From: Pelagibacteraceae bacterium AG-447-E22
GTDB lineage: Bacteria; Pseudomonadota; Alphaproteobacteria; Pelagibacterales; Pelagibacteraceae
Length of the DNA stretch: 45,099 nt
Assembly (NCBI GenBank): GCA_003212295.1
Contig: QCQC01000006.1
Location: 1-45,099 of the forward strand
Reading direction: 5' to 3'
Position 1 is the first letter of the stretch. Each line of letters opens with the position of its first letter. Shown in pieces: positions 10,485 to 20,989 of this stretch. Below the pieces are notes generated by a model. That model made no database searches and was not told where the DNA came from. It saw only the letters and a list, made by a program, of their open reading frames with translations. Position numbers and translations under genes: made by a program.

Positions 10485-11519
<1,035 letters not shown>

Positions 11520-11524
11520 AAGTA

Positions 11525-12751
11525 ATGGCTTCAAGCAGAGATGATTTTGTAATTGCAATTCGATCTGCTTTTTTAAAAAAGAGCACTCAACAAAAGTTTT
11601 CTTTATTAACATTAGTTTTTATTTCAATATTTGTAATAATTTTATCTAACTTGGACTTTAAAGTTATAAGATATTTAAAAATTGGTATTAATGAGATAGT
11701 TTACCGATCTTCATTTGTTGTATCGATCCCTGAAAATTTGGTTAAAAATACATTTACTGAAATCATTGATTATTCAACTTTTTTTAGAGATTTTAAAAAA
11801 AATAGAGAAGAGCTAACTGACTTAAAATCAAAAAATATTTCTAGTCAAATCACGCAATATGAAAATAAAGAATTAAAAGAATTGATTAATGATTATGTAT
11901 CTAGTTCAGATAAAGTACTAGCAAAAATTATTGTGGATCATGACAGCCCTTTTTTAAAAAGTATAATAATTAATAAAGGTAGCAAAGATAATATAAAGAT
12001 TGGAACTAATATCTATGATCAATCTTATTTGGTTGGAAGAGTAATTGAAGTAAATTATAAAACTTCTAGAGTTTTGTTGTTATCTGATTTGAATTCTAAT
12101 GTCCCAGTCACTATTGCACCACAAAATGTACAAGCAATTATAACAGGAAGTGATGATAATACTGCGCAAATTAAATATATGAAATCTGGAATCACAAGTG
12201 AATTGACTGACAAAAGTATTGTTTACACCTCTGGTACTGGTGCAATTTTTAAAAGCGGAATTCCAATTGGTAAAATAAGAATTAATGAGAATGATAAATC
12301 AAAAAAATTTAAAGTCGAATTTTACAGTGATTTTTCTCAGTTAAAGTATGTTTTTGCAGAAATAATTACAAAATCGGAACTTGCTAAAGGAAATCAAGAA
12401 GAGGAAAATTCAGCTAATAATCAAAAACCAATAGATGCTAAACTGCGGATATTAGAAGACGAATTAGAGATAATCGAGCAAAGTAATTTAAAATTTAAAA
12501 ATGAAAATGAAGATTTAAAATCTAAAATAAATAATTTGAATAATAAAATTTTAGGCTTTCAAACAGAAATTTCAAAACAGAGAGAAAAAATTAATCAATT
12601 TGATATAGACAAAGGAGAATTAGAATTCCTGAGATTAAATTTAGAATACAGTCACAAATGTCGAAAATCTTTTTTTAATGTTAAAGGTTTTTCTGTTGGG
12701 ACTGAAGATTATAAAAAATGTATTTTAAATAAAGGAAGAATTAATGATTAA
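11525..12751 (+). CDS. mreC: Rod-shape protein MreC, with long C-terminal coiled coil
   Basis: A 408-residue inner-membrane protein with a periplasmic scaffold. Layout: short cytoplasmic tail, one membrane helix (about 24-42), N-terminal coiled coil (about 88-125), beta-barrel core (about 130-285), then an extra segment at 303-375 rich in Glu, Lys, Asn and Leu that reads as another coiled coil, followed by a tail with Cys 379 and Cys 399. The C-terminal coil is longer than I would expect of MreC, whose C-terminus is usually short or disordered. Its last eight bases overlap mreD. Confidence 0.9.
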   Translation: MASSRDDFVIAIRSAFLKKSTQQKFSLLTLVFISIFVIILSNLDFKVIRYLKIGINEIVYRSSFVVSIPENLVKNTFTEIIDYSTFFRDFKKNREELTDLKSKNISSQITQYENKELKELINDYVSSSDKVLAKIIVDHDSPFLKSIIINKGSKDNIKIGTNIYDQSYLVGRVIEVNYKTSRVLLLSDLNSNVPVTIAPQNVQAIITGSDDNTAQIKYMKSGITSELTDKSIVYTSGTGAIFKSGIPIGKIRINENDKSKKFKVEFYSDFSQLKYVFAEIITKSELAKGNQEEENSANNQKPIDAKLRILEDELEIIEQSNLKFKNENEDLKSKINNLNNKILGFQTEISKQREKINQFDIDKGELEFLRLNLEYSHKCRKSFFNVKGFSVGTEDYKKCILNKGRIND

Positions 12752-13250
12752 TTTAAAAACAAAAGGATTTTATTATAAAGTTTATGCATTATTACCAATA
12801 ATTATTTTATTTATTTCTGTATTAAATGAATTTGATTTAAATTATCTAAATCTAGATTATTTTTCTTTTAATTTTCCATTTATTTTAATTTTTTTCTTTT
12901 CTTTGAAAGAATTTAAAAATTTTGATTATCTATTAGTTTTTTTGGCAGGTTTAATTAATGATACGGTTGTTGGTTTACCACTAGGCTTAAGTAGTTTGTC
13001 TTATATGCTTATTTGTATTGCAACAGCTTATTTTAGAAATATTACAATTAGACCGAATCCAATAAAAGATTGGTTTTACTTTTTATTTATTCTTAGTTTA
13101 ATTAATTCATTAAATTACTCTATCTTAACACTATTCTTTTCTTATAATTTGGTCTTAATGAATTATCTTGTAAATACATTTTTTACATTTTCTTTTTATA
13201 TAGTTTTTGTTTCATTATTTAAATTTTATCTAAAAGGCATAAATGATTAA
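12744..13250 (+). CDS. mreD: Rod-shape-determining membrane protein MreD
   Basis: A 168-residue, very hydrophobic protein with about five membrane segments, in the conserved place between mreC and mrdA. Visible: FLAGLINDTVVGLPLGLSS, the semi-conserved Gly/Pro loop of MreD. Sequence conservation in the family is low, so order in the operon carries much of the weight. Overlaps by 8 bp with both mreC and mrdA, indicating translational coupling. Confidence 0.88.
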   Translation: MINLKTKGFYYKVYALLPIIILFISVLNEFDLNYLNLDYFSFNFPFILIFFFSLKEFKNFDYLLVFLAGLINDTVVGLPLGLSSLSYMLICIATAYFRNITIRPNPIKDWFYFLFILSLINSLNYSILTLFFSYNLVLMNYLVNTFFTFSFYIVFVSLFKFYLKGIND

Positions 13251-15117
13251 CTCTTCAAGTGACAATGTAAAAAAATTAAATTCTATCAACAGGAGAATGT
13301 TTATAACAGGATCCCTGAAATTTCTTATAATGATTGGCATCGTGACTAGATTGTTTTCTTTACAAATAAGAGAAAACAAAAAATATCTTACCCTTTCCGA
13401 TAAAAATAGAATTAGAGAGTGGAAACTAGCACCTGTGAGAGGAGAATTTCATGATTATTTTGGAAATGTAGTAGCAGGTAATTTTGAGTCCTATCAACTC
13501 CACATTATTCCAGAACAAGTTGAAGATTTTAGATATGTTATTTATCGGGTAAAAGATTTACTAGAATTATCAGATAAACAATTCAAAAAAATTTTAAAAA
13601 AAAAGAATGAAATTAAACCGTGGGAAACTTTAATTGTATCGGATAATTTAAGCTGGAAAAAATTTTCAAAAATAAATAATCATTTATATGATTTAAATGG
13701 AGTAAAACCTGTTATATCTATTTCAAGAAACTATCCTTACAAGGAAAATTTTACTCATTTAATTGGATACGTTAGCCAAGCAAATCAAAATGATATTGAT
13801 ACAACAGAAGTAATTAAAAAGAATTTTGTTCCAGGTCTTAAAGTTGGAAAAGTTGGTTTAGAAAAATCATTTGAGAATGAATTAATTGGTAGTAATGACA
13901 TCGAAAGGTATGAAGTCAATGCTTATGGAAGAAGAATTAGTCAATTAGAGTTCCAAAAAGGAGAAAAGGGAAAAACTTTAAGACTAACAATTGATACAGA
14001 AGTTCAAAAATTAACCAATGAACTTTTAAAAGACAAAGCTGGATCAATTTGTGTTATGGATATTTATACTGGTGAAATTATAGCAATGCATTCCTCTCCT
14101 TCATTTGATCCAAATTTGTTTGTATTTGGAATTAGTAAAGATGAATGGCAATTAATTCGTAATGATCCAATGAAACCTTTGGTTAATAAAACATTACAGG
14201 GAAATTATTCTCCAGGTTCAACCATCAAACCTTTAGTAGCTTTATCAGCTTTAGAAAATGGAATTATTAATACAAATTTTACCGTCAAATGCACAGGTAA
14301 GACAGAAATGTATGGTCAAACATATCATTGTTGGAAAAAAAAGGGACATGGTTTTGTTAGTCTTAGAAATGCTATGAAACAATCTTGCGATACTTATTTT
14401 TATGAAATCGCTCGTAGACTTGGAGTTGATAGGTTGAGCGAAACAGCAAAAAGATTTGGCCTAGGAGAAAAAGTTTTTGGAGATTTGTTTAGTATCGAGA
14501 AAAAAGGTTTAGTTCCAAATACTCAATGGAAAAAAAATGCACTCGGTCAAGGGTGGCTGCTAGGAGAAACAATTATTACTGGAATCGGTCAAGGCTATAT
14601 TCAAACAACACCAATACAGCTATGTTTGATGACTGCTCAGATTGGTAATGGAGGTTATAAAATATATCCACAAATAGTTGTTAATGAGAAAAATTTAGTA
14701 CCACCTGCTGATAAATTTACTCCATTATTTGAAAATTCAAAAAATATTAGGATCATTCAGGATGCAATGTTTGGTTCTACAAATGAAGTTATGGGAACAT
14801 CTTATCGTTCTAGAATTGATAACCCTAAATATCAATTTGCTGGTAAAACTGGAACATCGCAAGTTAAAAAAATTACTGAACAAGAAAGAGAACTTGATCT
14901 TAAAACTTTTGAAATACCATATGAACAAAGAGATCATGCTCTTTATGTAGCTTATGGTCCCTATAAAAATCCAAAATATGCTTTGAGTATAATTGTTGAG
15001 CATGGGGGAAATGGAAGTACTACTGCAGCACCTATGGCTAAAAAATTATTTAAACTTATTATTGACAGAGATAAATTAAGAAAATCAATTAATGACAAAA
15101 AATATTTAGAGATTTAG
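13243..15117 (+). CDS. mrdA: Penicillin-binding protein 2 (elongasome transpeptidase)
   Basis: A 624-residue class B penicillin-binding protein that cross-links peptidoglycan with RodA during side-wall growth. Visible: one membrane anchor (about 19-40), the PBP dimerisation domain starting near REWKLAPVRGEF, then the transpeptidase domain with SxxK at S326-K329 (PGSTIKP), the SxN-equivalent SCD in MKQSCDTYFYE, and KTG at 535-537 (FAGKTGTSQV). SCD instead of SxN is usual for PBP2. Directly upstream of rodA with no gap. Confidence 0.96.
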   Translation: MINSSSDNVKKLNSINRRMFITGSLKFLIMIGIVTRLFSLQIRENKKYLTLSDKNRIREWKLAPVRGEFHDYFGNVVAGNFESYQLHIIPEQVEDFRYVIYRVKDLLELSDKQFKKILKKKNEIKPWETLIVSDNLSWKKFSKINNHLYDLNGVKPVISISRNYPYKENFTHLIGYVSQANQNDIDTTEVIKKNFVPGLKVGKVGLEKSFENELIGSNDIERYEVNAYGRRISQLEFQKGEKGKTLRLTIDTEVQKLTNELLKDKAGSICVMDIYTGEIIAMHSSPSFDPNLFVFGISKDEWQLIRNDPMKPLVNKTLQGNYSPGSTIKPLVALSALENGIINTNFTVKCTGKTEMYGQTYHCWKKKGHGFVSLRNAMKQSCDTYFYEIARRLGVDRLSETAKRFGLGEKVFGDLFSIEKKGLVPNTQWKKNALGQGWLLGETIITGIGQGYIQTTPIQLCLMTAQIGNGGYKIYPQIVVNEKNLVPPADKFTPLFENSKNIRIIQDAMFGSTNEVMGTSYRSRIDNPKYQFAGKTGTSQVKKITEQERELDLKTFEIPYEQRDHALYVAYGPYKNPKYALSIIVEHGGNGSTTAAPMAKKLFKLIIDRDKLRKSINDKKYLEI

Positions 15118-16245
15118 ATGTATCAATACAAAAGATTTTCAAACGATAATTTTGGTTTTATTCAAAAATTTAGAAATTTTGACTACATTTTATTAATTTG
15201 TATCTTACTATTAGGGTTAATAAGTCTTGCTACAATGTATTCAACAGATGGTGGTAAGATTTTATTTCACACAAAGAGTCACTTTACTAAACTAGTTGTA
15301 TTTACGATTATGATGTTAATAATTTCTTTTATAAATATTAAGTATTGGTTTTCAATTGGTTATATTGGTTACTTAGTTGTTGTTGGACTTTTAGTTTGGA
15401 CCTATCTATTTGGCATAACTTCATCAGGTTCACAAAGATGGATTAATTTATATTTTATTAATTTGCAACCATCAGAACTGATGAAAATTTTCATTATTTT
15501 ATGTCTTGCAAAATATTTTCATAGAATGAAGTTAGAAAATGTTAATTCAATCTACACTATTTTAACTTCATTAATTATAATTTTATTACCTATGGGACTT
15601 GTAATTGTACAACCTGATTTAGGAACTTCTTTATTAATTGCTATTAGTGGTATAGCAGTTTTGTGGTTTGCCGGAATTAATTATAAATATTTTATTTATA
15701 CTATGCTTGGTTTTTTGATTTCATTACCTTTTATCATTGCATTTTTAAAACCATATCAAAAATTAAGAGTTTTAACTTTTTTAAATCCAGACAAAGATCC
15801 ATTAGGGGCAGGTTATCAAATTATACAATCTAAAATAGCAGTTGGTTCTGGCGGAATTTTTGGAAAAGGTTTTTTGAAAGGCACACAAAGTTATTTAGAG
15901 TTCTTACCAGAAAAACATACTGATTTTATTTTCACACTATTTTCAGAAGAATTTGGATTTGTAGGTTCCGCTTTTCTCTTAATAATATATGCCATAATTA
16001 TTTATAGAATTGTTGCAATTGGTGCCAGCTCTAGAAGTTATTTTGCAAAGATTTTTTGTTATAGTTTTGGCGCAGCAATATTCGTTTTTATTACAATTAA
16101 TATGAGTATGGTTTTAGGGTTGCTACCCATAGTAGGCTCTCCATTACCAATAATGTCTTACGGAGGTTCCTCAATGCTAGCTACTATGATTGGTCTAGGA
16201 ATAGTAATGAGTGCAAAAGTTCATAATCAACAATTAATTGCTTAA
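15118..16245 (+). CDS. rodA: RodA, SEDS peptidoglycan glycosyltransferase
   Basis: A 375-residue SEDS-family polytopic protein polymerising lipid II into glycan strands together with PBP2. About ten membrane segments. Visible signatures: GSQRWINL, QPSELMKI, VQPDLGTSLL, the extracellular loop motif LPEKHTDFIFTLFSEEFG carrying the catalytically important Asp, and LPIVGSPLPIMSYGGSSM near the C-terminus. The ATG follows the mrdA stop directly. Last gene of the shape block. Confidence 0.96.
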   Translation: MYQYKRFSNDNFGFIQKFRNFDYILLICILLLGLISLATMYSTDGGKILFHTKSHFTKLVVFTIMMLIISFINIKYWFSIGYIGYLVVVGLLVWTYLFGITSSGSQRWINLYFINLQPSELMKIFIILCLAKYFHRMKLENVNSIYTILTSLIIILLPMGLVIVQPDLGTSLLIAISGIAVLWFAGINYKYFIYTMLGFLISLPFIIAFLKPYQKLRVLTFLNPDKDPLGAGYQIIQSKIAVGSGGIFGKGFLKGTQSYLEFLPEKHTDFIFTLFSEEFGFVGSAFLLIIYAIIIYRIVAIGASSRSYFAKIFCYSFGAAIFVFITINMSMVLGLLPIVGSPLPIMSYGGSSMLATMIGLGIVMSAKVHNQQLIA

Positions 16246-16252
16246 GTATAAT

Positions 16253-16281
16253 TTGTCGCTTAAGTTATTTTAGATTTTAAT
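16253..16281 (+). promoter_or_regulatory. Candidate promoter of the DadA-like gene (-35 TTGTCG, -10 TTTAAT)
   Basis: TTGTCG (16253-16258) and TTTAAT (16276-16281) have a 17-bp spacer in the 49-bp gap after rodA. The same gap holds two copies of GCTTAAGT (16240-16247 and 16258-16265) that bracket the -35 box. The predicted start is only a few bases before the ATG at 16295. Confidence 0.3.
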
Positions 16282-16294
16282 TATATAAAGTTTT

Positions 16295-17536
16295 ATGTCT
16301 GAATCTTTAAAAATTGGCATTGTTGGAGCTGGTATTCAAGGAATATCAAACGCATTATTTCTTCAAAAAAAGGGTTTTAACGTAACAATTTTTGATAGAG
16401 ATGATCCTGGTAGTCCAGCTGCTTCTTATGGCAACGCAGGTCATTTTTCTCCATATGCCTCTTTATCATTGAATAGAACCGATGTACTTGCTGATGTTCC
16501 TGCAATGTTGTTAAGTTCAACTGGACCTTTGGCATTAAAATGGAACTATGTACCCAAAATGATTCCTTGGTTCATAAAATTTATTTTAAACACTTCAAAA
16601 AATAAAATGATGCATACTGCAAAAAATATGCATCAAATTTTAGATTTAGCATTGCCTGCTTATGATGAACTATTTGACGAAATTGAATTAGATGGGTTAG
16701 TTGAAAATAAAGGAATTTTATATATTTGGAATGATAAAGATTTAAAGAGTAGAGATTTAGAAATTAAAGTAAGAGATGAGCTTGGTGTTAAACAACAATT
16801 AGTTTCCAAAGATGAAATTCATGATTTAGAGCCAAACATCAAACCATTCTATCATGGAGGTGTTTATTACCCATATGCGAGACATGCTAGAAATCCTAGA
16901 AAAATTTTATTAAAGTTTTTTGAGTTATTTTTAAAAAAAGGTGGAAAGTTTCAAAAGAAGAATATTAATGATATTCAATTTATTAATGAGAAGCCTATCT
17001 TTGTATCTGACAGTGATAAGTACGCTTTTGACAGAATAGTAATCGCTTGTGGAGCCTTTTCAAAAAGACTAACAGATAACTTAGGTGAAAAAATACCACT
17101 TGATACTGAAAGAGGTTATCACGTTCATTTTAAAAATTGTGATCATCTTTTAAGTAGACCAGTAATTTTTTCTAACAGAGGTTTTGGTATTACTCCAATG
17201 GAACAAGGTTTAAGAGTAGTAGGTACAGTTGAATTTGGTGGTTTAGAAAATCCTTTGTCAAAATCTAGAATAAAAAATTTAATAGCTAATGCAAAATATA
17301 TGCTGGGAGATCTTCCAGAACATGAGGATGAATGGTTAGGTTTTAGACCAACACTTCCAGATTTTCTTCCAGTCATGGGACCATCTAAAAATCATAAAAA
17401 TGTATTTTATTGCTTCGGTCACCATCATTTGGGATGGACTTTAGGACCAATATCTGGAAAGATCGTTTCCGGAATGATAGCTAAAGAAAATACCAATTTA
17501 AATCTAGACCCTTATAGCTCAATAAGATTTAATTAA
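16295..17536 (+). CDS. DadA-like FAD-dependent D-amino acid dehydrogenase/oxidoreductase
   Basis: A 413-residue member of the DAO superfamily. Visible: N-terminal dinucleotide-binding motif GIVGAGIQGISNALFLQKKG with an acidic residue closing the second strand (FDRDD), then SYGNAGHFSPYASLS, and the C-terminal GFRPTLPDFLPVMGPS and GHHHLGWTLGP, all as in DadA-like enzymes. These oxidise D-amino acids or similar substrates to 2-oxo acids and pass electrons to the respiratory chain. The substrate cannot be read from sequence. A D-2-hydroxyacid dehydrogenase and a DMT transporter follow closely. Confidence 0.88.
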   Translation: MSESLKIGIVGAGIQGISNALFLQKKGFNVTIFDRDDPGSPAASYGNAGHFSPYASLSLNRTDVLADVPAMLLSSTGPLALKWNYVPKMIPWFIKFILNTSKNKMMHTAKNMHQILDLALPAYDELFDEIELDGLVENKGILYIWNDKDLKSRDLEIKVRDELGVKQQLVSKDEIHDLEPNIKPFYHGGVYYPYARHARNPRKILLKFFELFLKKGGKFQKKNINDIQFINEKPIFVSDSDKYAFDRIVIACGAFSKRLTDNLGEKIPLDTERGYHVHFKNCDHLLSRPVIFSNRGFGITPMEQGLRVVGTVEFGGLENPLSKSRIKNLIANAKYMLGDLPEHEDEWLGFRPTLPDFLPVMGPSKNHKNVFYCFGHHHLGWTLGPISGKIVSGMIAKENTNLNLDPYSSIRFN

Positions 17537-17539
17537 TTC

Positions 17540-18433
17540 ATGCAAAACATCAAAGCATATATAATGCTGGTTTGTGCAACATTATTTTGGTCTGGTAACT
17601 TTATAGTTGGAAAATTAGCTTTCTTGGAAAATATTCCTCCATTGTCATTAGTGTTTTATAGATGGTCGCTCGTATGGTTTATATTGCTTCCTTTTACTTT
17701 TAAAGAAATATTAAAACATAAAGAAATAATTTTAAATAATTTACCCATATTATTTTTTTTAGGTTTTACAAGTGTTGGTTTGTTTAATTCTTTTACTTAT
17801 TTATCTTTAATTCATACTCAAGTTATAAATTCAACTCTTTTCAATACAGCAATTCCAGCAGTAATAATTTTATTGTGTTTTTTATTTAAAATTGAAAAAA
17901 CTAATAAATTTCAAATTTTAGGATTAATTATCTCAGTATTAGGAATTATATCAATTATAACCAAACTTGATATTAAAATTTTTCTTTCATTAAATTTTAA
18001 TAAAGGTGATATTATAATGATAGGAGGAGTTATTACCTGGGGTATATATTCAACTCTTTTAAAGAAAAAAAAATTCACACTACCACTTCTCACCTTAGTT
18101 CATGTTATATGTACTTTTGGATTAATTTGCGTATTTCCCCAGTTCTTTTATGAATTTTCACAAGGACAATTTATAGAATTTAATACTAATTTATTTTATA
18201 TTCTTATTTTTCTAGCTTTATTTCCTAGTATAGGATCTTATTATTGTTGGGCAGGAGCTGTTTCTATTATTGGAGCTAACAGAGCTGGAATTTTTTTATC
18301 TTTAATACCCTTATTTAGTACAATAATGGCAATATCCTTCTATAAAGAACAATTTCAATTTTTTCATTTGATTGGAGCAATTTTAATTATATTAGGTTTA
18401 TTTTTATCAAATAAAGAAATTAAAAATGCTTAA
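17540..18433 (+). CDS. EamA/DMT-superfamily transporter
   Basis: A 297-residue membrane protein with about ten hydrophobic helices in two EamA repeats (about 5-140 and 155-290). Visible: LFWSGNFIVGKLAF at the first helix and the repeat-2 equivalent WAGAVSIIGANRAGIFLSLIPLFS. Such proteins usually export amino acids or other metabolites. It starts three bases after the DadA-like gene and overlaps the next by 8 bp. Substrate unknown. Confidence 0.88.
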   Translation: MQNIKAYIMLVCATLFWSGNFIVGKLAFLENIPPLSLVFYRWSLVWFILLPFTFKEILKHKEIILNNLPILFFLGFTSVGLFNSFTYLSLIHTQVINSTLFNTAIPAVIILLCFLFKIEKTNKFQILGLIISVLGIISIITKLDIKIFLSLNFNKGDIIMIGGVITWGIYSTLLKKKKFTLPLLTLVHVICTFGLICVFPQFFYEFSQGQFIEFNTNLFYILIFLALFPSIGSYYCWAGAVSIIGANRAGIFLSLIPLFSTIMAISFYKEQFQFFHLIGAILIILGLFLSNKEIKNA

Positions 18434-19376
18434 AGTTGCAATTTTAGATGATTATCAGAACGTTTCTCAGCAATTTGTTGATTTAGAAAAGTTATCTGGA
18501 AAATACGAATTTAAAATATTTAGTGAACCATTCATTGATGAAGCTGATACACTTGAACAATTAGCTGACTTTGAAGCTTTACTCATTATGCGTGAAAGAA
18601 CTCCAATGACGAAGAATATCATAGAAAATTTAACTAAATTAAAATTTATTATAACTAGTGGATTAAGGAATAAATCAATTGATTTAGAAGCTGCGAAAAA
18701 AAGAAAAATTATAGTCTGTGGTACAGAAATAAATATTCATCCAACTCCAGAATTAACATGGGCATTGATATTGGGATTAGCGAGAAATTTAAAAGAAGAA
18801 ATTGATAATATGTATCAAGGATACTGGCAGACAACCGTAGGCGTAGAGCTAAAAGGAAAGATTTTAGGATTGATCGGTCTTGGTCGGGTTGGTTCACAAG
18901 TTGCTAAGATAGGAAAAGCATTCGGAATGCAAGTTATGGCTTGGAGTGAAAATTTAGATTTAAATAAATGTAAAGAATTAGATGTTTTACCATGTAGCAA
19001 GGATGATTTAATTACAAATTCAGATTTTTTATCTATTCATGTCCAAGGTGGTGACAGATATAAAGACTGCATTACTTTGAAAGAATTAGATAAAATGAAA
19101 AAAACTGCATTTTTAATAAATACTTCAAGAGGACCGATCGTTAATGAAGATGATTTAATTATAGCTTTATCTACGAATGAAATAGCTGGAGCAGGTCTTG
19201 ATGTTTATGAGAAAGAACCTCTTCCAGAAAATAATAAACTAAGATTTTTACCCAATGCTTTACTTACTCCACATATTGGTTATGTCACAGCTGAAAATTA
19301 TACAACTTTTTACAATCAAATGATTGAGGCCTTAGAAGCTTGTGTAAATGGTAAACCTATCCGTGTAATAGAGTAA
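18426..19376 (+). CDS. D-isomer-specific 2-hydroxyacid dehydrogenase
   Basis: A 316-residue NAD(P)-dependent dehydrogenase. Visible: nucleotide-binding motif GLIGLGRVGSQVAKIGKAFGM, the catalytic Arg in NTSRGPIVNEDDL, the catalytic Glu in AGLDVYEKEPLP, and the catalytic His in LLTPHIGYVT. After the second strand the sequence is AWSENL, without the usual NAD-selecting Asp, so cofactor choice is open. Substrate unknown; phosphoglycerate dehydrogenase (SerA) is less likely because there is no ACT domain. Tightly placed in a run with the DadA-like and HDAC-like genes. Confidence 0.9.
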   Translation: MLKVAILDDYQNVSQQFVDLEKLSGKYEFKIFSEPFIDEADTLEQLADFEALLIMRERTPMTKNIIENLTKLKFIITSGLRNKSIDLEAAKKRKIIVCGTEINIHPTPELTWALILGLARNLKEEIDNMYQGYWQTTVGVELKGKILGLIGLGRVGSQVAKIGKAFGMQVMAWSENLDLNKCKELDVLPCSKDDLITNSDFLSIHVQGGDRYKDCITLKELDKMKKTAFLINTSRGPIVNEDDLIIALSTNEIAGAGLDVYEKEPLPENNKLRFLPNALLTPHIGYVTAENYTTFYNQMIEALEACVNGKPIRVIE

Positions 19377-19378
19377 AA

Positions 19379-20272
19379 ATGGATTTATCTGTTGTAAATC
19401 ATAAGGATTACTTTGCTAAAATTGGTGATGATCATAAATTTCCAATTAATAAGTTTAGTGAACTTGCTAATTATTTAATAAAAGAAAAAATTGTAAAAAA
19501 ATTTCATACACCATATCCTTGTTCTGAAGAAACATTAAAAAAAGCTCATTCTGAAAATTATATAAAAAATGTGAAAAATAAAACTTTAGATGAAAATACT
19601 ATAAAAAAGATTGGTTTCCCACTAGTTGATAGTGTTGTTCAAAGATCTTTAGTGGCTACAGGAGGAACTGTGCTAGCCTCTAAACTTGCAATTAGAAATG
19701 GTGTGGCTTGTAATACAGCAGGGGGAAGTCATCATGCAAATTTTGAGGGCGGTGCTGGTTATTGCGTATTTAATGATGTGGCTGTGGCCGCTCACTATTT
19801 ATTGGATCGAGGATTAGCTGGTAGAATTTTAATAGTTGATTTAGATGTTCATCAAGGAAATGGAAGTGCTGATATTTTTAGAGACAATAGAAATGTATTT
19901 ACTTTTAGCATGCACTCAAAATCAAACTATCCAGCTAAAAAATCCTTGAGTGATCTTGATGTAGAACTTGATGACAATTTAGAAGATGCCCAGTATATAA
20001 AAATTCTTAAATTTTACTTAAATCAATTAAATGAAGAAAATTTTGATTATGTATTTTATATTGCAGGAGTGGACATACATTTTAATGATCGTTTAGGAAA
20101 ATTAAAAATTACAGATGATGGAATAAGAAAAAGAGATGAAATAGTAACACAAAATTTTTTCTCAAAAGGAATCCCTCTTTGTGGAGTTTTAGGTGGCGGA
20201 TATAATAAAGATTTTGATAAACTAGTAGAATTGCACTCTATTTTGCACCAATCATGTGCTAAATTATTATAA
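19379..20272 (+). CDS. Histone-deacetylase-superfamily deacetylase/amidohydrolase
   Basis: A 297-residue zinc hydrolase of the HDAC/acetoin utilisation (AcuC/AphA) fold. Visible: tandem catalytic His in GGSHHANFEGGAGYCVFND (H118, H119), zinc ligands D156 and H158 in VDLDVHQGNG, zinc ligand D232 in AGVDIHFND, and the Gly-rich GGGY with Y275 near the C-terminus. The complete active site indicates an enzyme. Bacterial members act on small acetylated amines such as polyamines or on acetylated proteins; the substrate here is unknown. The start is two bases after the dehydrogenase stop. Confidence 0.9.
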   Translation: MDLSVVNHKDYFAKIGDDHKFPINKFSELANYLIKEKIVKKFHTPYPCSEETLKKAHSENYIKNVKNKTLDENTIKKIGFPLVDSVVQRSLVATGGTVLASKLAIRNGVACNTAGGSHHANFEGGAGYCVFNDVAVAAHYLLDRGLAGRILIVDLDVHQGNGSADIFRDNRNVFTFSMHSKSNYPAKKSLSDLDVELDDNLEDAQYIKILKFYLNQLNEENFDYVFYIAGVDIHFNDRLGKLKITDDGIRKRDEIVTQNFFSKGIPLCGVLGGGYNKDFDKLVELHSILHQSCAKLL

Positions 20273-20276
20273 ATAA

Positions 20277-20648
20277 ATGAGTAAAAAAAATCCAAATCTT
20301 ACAGCTGAACAAAAACTAGTAATGTTTGAAGATGGCACTGAACCTCCAGGAACTAGTGAATTGAATAATGAAAAAAGAAACGGAAGTTATCATTGTGCAA
20401 ACTGTGGAATTAAGTTGTTTGAGTCAGAAACTAAATATGAAAGCGGTTCTGGTTGGCCATCTTTTTTTCAATCATTACCAGATGTTTTTGAAACAAAAAC
20501 AGATCATTTACTAGGTTATGCTCGTACAGAATATCATTGTAAAAGTTGTGATGCTCATCACGGTCATATCTTTGATGATGGTCCCAAACCAACTGGTAAA
20601 AGATATTGTAACAATGGTGTCTGTTTAGTTTTTAAACCAAAAAAATAA
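20277..20648 (+). CDS. msrB: Peptide methionine-(R)-S-oxide reductase
   Basis: A 123-residue MsrB repairing the R-epimer of methionine sulfoxide. Visible: zinc-binding CxxC pairs C40/C43 and C88/C91, SGSGWPSFFQ (56-65), GHIFDDGPKPTGKRYC, and catalytic C111 within RYCNNG. A further Cys at 116 could serve as a resolving residue. Close to the minimal length of the family. Its stop codon overlaps the start of the next gene. Confidence 0.95.
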   Translation: MSKKNPNLTAEQKLVMFEDGTEPPGTSELNNEKRNGSYHCANCGIKLFESETKYESGSGWPSFFQSLPDVFETKTDHLLGYARTEYHCKSCDAHHGHIFDDGPKPTGKRYCNNGVCLVFKPKK

Positions 20649-20989
20649 TGATAATTAAGTATATAAGTTTTTTAATTGGAGTTATATGGTCATACTCAAT
20701 AATAAAAACTCAATCGGTTTTCAGTAAAAAAGCTGGATTAATCTTTAAAATATTTATAACAAAAGTTTCCTGGTTTACTTTAATTGCTGCTTGTTACTTC
20801 GGTTATAAAAATTTTTCTGTTAAATCTACTATAATTGGTGTTATTATTGCTATTTTGTTAGTTAATATCGGATTTTATTTATCAAAAAAATTTATTGTCC
20901 AAAGGTTTGAGGAAAAACAAATTACAATCTATAAAAGTTTTTTTGAATATACTTTAATTTTTTGGGTTATTTATTACGTTTTATTTTAA
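20648..20989 (+). CDS. Hypothetical small membrane protein
   Basis: A 113-residue protein I do not recognise. It has about four hydrophobic segments (roughly 1-18, 30-48, 55-76 and 95-113) separated by short Lys-rich stretches, and no signal peptide cleavage site. The ATG overlaps the msrB stop (TAATG), so translation is probably coupled. Its 3' end overlaps the 3' end of the convergent glutaredoxin gene by 9 bp. Codon use is like that of its neighbours. No function proposed. Confidence 0.7.
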   Translation: MIIKYISFLIGVIWSYSIIKTQSVFSKKAGLIFKIFITKVSWFTLIAACYFGYKNFSVKSTIIGVIIAILLVNIGFYLSKKFIVQRFEEKQITIYKSFFEYTLIFWVIYYVLF

